A stretch of DNA of 60,000 nucleotides from Bolinopsis microptera (Eukaryota; Ctenophora; Tentaculata; Lobata; Bolinopsidae). Below the pieces are notes generated by a model that was not told where the DNA came from, did not search any database, and saw only the letters and a list, made by a program, of their open reading frames with translations. Positions 57,219-60,000 of this stretch are shown here, piece after piece. Position 1 is the stretch's first letter. Each line of letters starts with the position of its first letter. Both the position numbers and the translations under genes were made by a program. The stretch is from the NCBI RefSeq assembly GCF_026151205.1, contig NC_087081.1, positions 8,925,246-8,985,245 on the forward strand. The letters run 5' to 3'.

Positions 57219-58160
57219 AGATGCAATTTCAACGGTTTAAAATTGCCTTAAAACATTTCCTTGTGTTTGAGATAGCATATCTATCGATCATTGACTGAAT
57301 ATGTCAATTTAAATTCTTTCAAGTTGGTATCAAATTCATATAATATATTGTTTTACTGTTGTGGGAAAGCAGAATATATTCGAAATCACGAATGAGCAAA
57401 ATTCTCACCTTTCGCACGTGCAAACTTTGAGCGGACGTTGCGTGCGTATACAATATTGAATCACCGTAAATTTTTGCAGAGTGGTATTTAATATATAGTT
57501 TGATAAGCATGCAAAGTTTCAGAAGATTTCAAAAAGAACTTGGATCACAACGGGACTCCAAAGTTGATAAAAATCGTGAAAATCAAAATTTTTAGTGATT
57601 TTAGCTATTTTAAATCAATTTGGGCGTGACCCCACGTGTGCAACTTTTCGATTTTCAACTTTAAAACTAGCCTATAACACAATTTAGACCTTTAGAAAGC
57701 AAAATTGAGCTCCACAATCCAAGGGATGGCCCAACACCAGAGAAAACTAATTCACAACTTTTGTGTTTTTATAAAATTGTTCTTCAACAAAAGCACTAAC
57801 TTCAATAGCAAATATCTTTATGAAGGAGCAAGGTAGGAAACTTTTCCGGTAGATTTTCAGAATGCTTGAACAATTATCTAAGGTGAAAATGTCCTCAGAT
57901 TTTGAATAAAATTACTCCTTAATGGTTTTAAATCGATTTGAAAAGTTGTTACTTTGTCAAAAAACAATTTTTAAAACACTTAATTTGATGACGTCATCAA
58001 GTGATTATGATGACGTTAAATTATTTTTCAATATAATCAAAACTGAAGTATAAACGATTATCTTCAAGACTTGTGGTTCAAAATGACTGTATCTTTTATA
58101 CTTTTGAATCTACGGACACTTAAATGTAGGCTACAATTGACTACCAATTGACTGCCAAAG
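57216..58160 (+). mobile_element. repeat module Z, copy 2
   Basis: Same orientation and landmarks as Z copy 1 (TTTCGCACGTGCAAACTTTG, TTGATGACGTCATCAAG). The 5' part joining to Y is missing. Confidence 0.82.
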
Positions 58161-58735
58161 CGTCTATATTATATATGCTTCACGACAATCTGTTGTAAAA
58201 CAGGGGTTCCAGAAAACCCACTTCCCGATACTCCTGAAACATGAAATTTTTTTTACAGTCGATTTGGACAAGGTCTAGACGCCCTGCAAAGTTTCAGATC
58301 TCTAACTCAATTTTAACATGGTTTTTAAGGCACCTGAATATGGCGATTTTGGGTTTTTTACCTAATTTCGTATAACATGCTGGCGCGTATTTTGCGCAAA
58401 TTTCTTAAGAACCTCCACACAACTATTTTTTATTCCTGTCATCTTTAACATCGAATTACAATGGGGGTAAACAGTAAGGGGGGTAAATAGTAAAGGGGGT
58501 AAATAGTAAAGGGGGTAAATAGTAAAGGGGGTAAATAGTAAAGGGGGTAAATAGCAAAGGGGGTAAATAGTAAAGGGGGTAAATAGTAAAGGGGGTAAAT
58601 AGTAAAGGGGGTAAATAGTAAAGGGGGTAAATAGTAAAGGGGGTAAATAGTAAAGGGGGTAAATAGTAAAGGGGGTAAATAGTATTGTGAATATAAGAGC
58701 GGCGGTCATGCTTGCCAGCATTATGATAAACGCTT
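58160..58735 (-). mobile_element. repeat family X, copy 5 (inverted), with 16-bp array
   Basis: Inverse of copy 3. It contains a 16-bp array at 58463-58685, (GGGGGTAAATAGTAAA), of about 14 units, one with AGCAAA. It is the spacer between Z copies 2 and 3. Confidence 0.87.
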
Positions 58736-59700
58736 TTTGCAGTCAATTGTAGCCTAAATTCAAGTGTCCGTAGACTCAAAAGTATAAACGATACAGTCAT
58801 TTCGAACCAAAGGTTTTAACGATAATCGTTTATACTTTAGTTTACACTATATCGAAAAATAATTTAACGTCATCATCATCACTTGATGACGTCATCAAGT
58901 TAAGTGTTTTTAAAACTTGATTTTTGACAAAATAATAACTTTTCAAATCGAATTTAAACCATTAAGGAGTAATTGTATTCAAAATCTGAGGACATTTTCA
59001 CCTTAGATAATTGTTCAAGCATTCTGAAAATCGACCGGAAAATTTTCCTACCTTGCTCCTTCATAAAGATATTCGCTATTGAAGTTAGTGCTTTTTTGAA
59101 GAATAATTTTATAAAAACACAAAAGTTGTGAATTAGTATTCTCTGGTGTTGGGCCATCCCTTGGGTTGTGGAGCTCAATTTTGCTTCCTAAAGGTATAAA
59201 TTGTGTTATAGACTAGTTTTAAAGTTGAAAATCGAAAAGTTGCACACGTGGGGACACGCCCAAATTGATTTAAAATAGCTAAAATCACTGAAAACTGTTA
59301 TTTTCACGATTTTTACCAACTTTGGAGTCCCGTTGTGATCCAAGTTCTTTTTGAAATCTTCTGAAACTTTTCAAGTTTTCATGCTTATCAAACTATATAT
59401 TAAATACCACTATGCAAAAAGTTATGGTGATTCAATAATCTATGCGCACGAAACGTTCGCTCAAAGTTTGCACATGCGAAAGGTGAGAATTTTGCTCAAT
59501 CGTGATTTCGAATATATTCTGCCTTCCCACGATATTTAAATGGCATTATATATGAATTTAATGCCAACTTGAATGAGTAAAAAGTGCCATATTCAGTCTG
59601 TTATTGACAGATATGCCTACCTAAACACAAGGAAACGTTTTCAAAGGTAAAATTTCGAAATCGTTGAAATTACCTCCTTATTAAGTTTCGACTGTTTAAA
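58733..59700 (-). mobile_element. repeat module Z, copy 3 (inverted)
   Basis: Inverse of Z copy 2 over its length, including TTGATGACGTCATCAAGT at 58880 and GTTGCACACGTGGGGACACG at 59239. With Z copy 2 it forms the arms of a palindrome about 2.5 kb long. Confidence 0.87.
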
Positions 59701-59704
59701 TTAT

Positions 59705-60000
59705 CCTGACATTATAATCAAAAAGAGATGATATTTGACCAAAACCCATAATCATGGGTAGAGTGAACCGCTACCAGTGTCTCTCTTTTCCAAACAAAAG
59801 GAAATGATATTAATTTGAGGAACCGTCCGCAAATGCAAATTGATACCGAGAATGAAATCGGTCGCTCGCTTTTCCCATTCAATAAGCTTTATTACAATTC
59901 GTAAGCCGTGAATGAATGGGAAAAGCGAGCGACCGATTTCATTCTCGGTATCAATTTGCATTTGCGGACGGTTCCTCAAATTAATATCATTTCCTTTTGT
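59705..60000. mobile_element. repeat family Y foldback, cut by the window end
   Basis: The left arm starts CCTGACATTATAATCAAAA and runs to CTTTTCCCATTCA at about 59880; the right arm begins TGAATGGGAAAAGCGAGCGA at 59912 and continues past the window. The spacer is about 30 bp. The arms match each other exactly at sites that differ from the 55.3-kb foldback. Confidence 0.9.

Overview
This is nuclear DNA from an invertebrate animal. Genes are split by GT-AG introns and four recognisable loci, all on the + strand, encode animal families: a rhodopsin-type GPCR, a two-pore-domain (K2P) potassium channel, a C-CAP/cofactor-C-like beta-helix protein and a CHST15-like Golgi sulfotransferase. The rest is AT-rich and full of tandem arrays, MITEs, foldback elements and 5'-truncated non-LTR retrotransposons. 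A cnidarian or lophotrochozoan source would fit, but the sequence does not settle the phylum.

Layout. 0-1 kb: a 90/97-bp tandem repeat. 2.2-3.4 kb: a two-exon GPCR with a one-base frameshift in a C run. 3.5-7.7 kb: a very short mobile element with exact target-site duplications (TSDs), a palindromic repeat cluster, a decayed hAT element, and a 2.4-kb satellite of 28-bp units. 8.4-25.6 kb: the K2P channel. Eleven exons can be joined in consistent phase, but the exon for the first pore helix was not found. Its introns hold two related arrays of GC-rich hairpins with CACGTG clusters (9.75-10.58 and 16.48-17.41 kb), degenerate and 5'-truncated non-LTR elements, a perfect 60-bp palindrome, and a foldback element carrying 2 kb of (GGGTCCT)n and (GGGTCA)n. 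25.8-30.2 kb: a truncated retroelement and unassigned DNA. 30.2-37.1 kb: the C-CAP gene, with six exons in consistent phase. 37-51 kb: mainly mobile DNA (two hAT MITEs, a TA-flanked TIR element, a mariner-like element, a 1.3-kb foldback, a non-LTR 3' end, a 321-bp TG tract, minisatellites). 52.0-54.1 kb: the sulfotransferase in two exons. 54.4 kb to the end: a composite of three repeat modules (X, Y, Z) in direct and inverted order, forming a palindrome of about 2.5 kb and two smaller foldbacks.

The four genes have no evident common pathway. Three encode membrane proteins (receptor, channel, Golgi enzyme) and the C-CAP protein is probably cytosolic. The most unusual content is the structured repetitive DNA, above all the two intronic hairpin islands, the foldback-enclosed G-rich array, the templated inverted junction at a retrotransposon 5' end, and the Y-Z-X-Z-X-Z'-Y composite. 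Exon assignments were made by eye from splice signals, reading phase and family motifs, with no alignment or transcript data.
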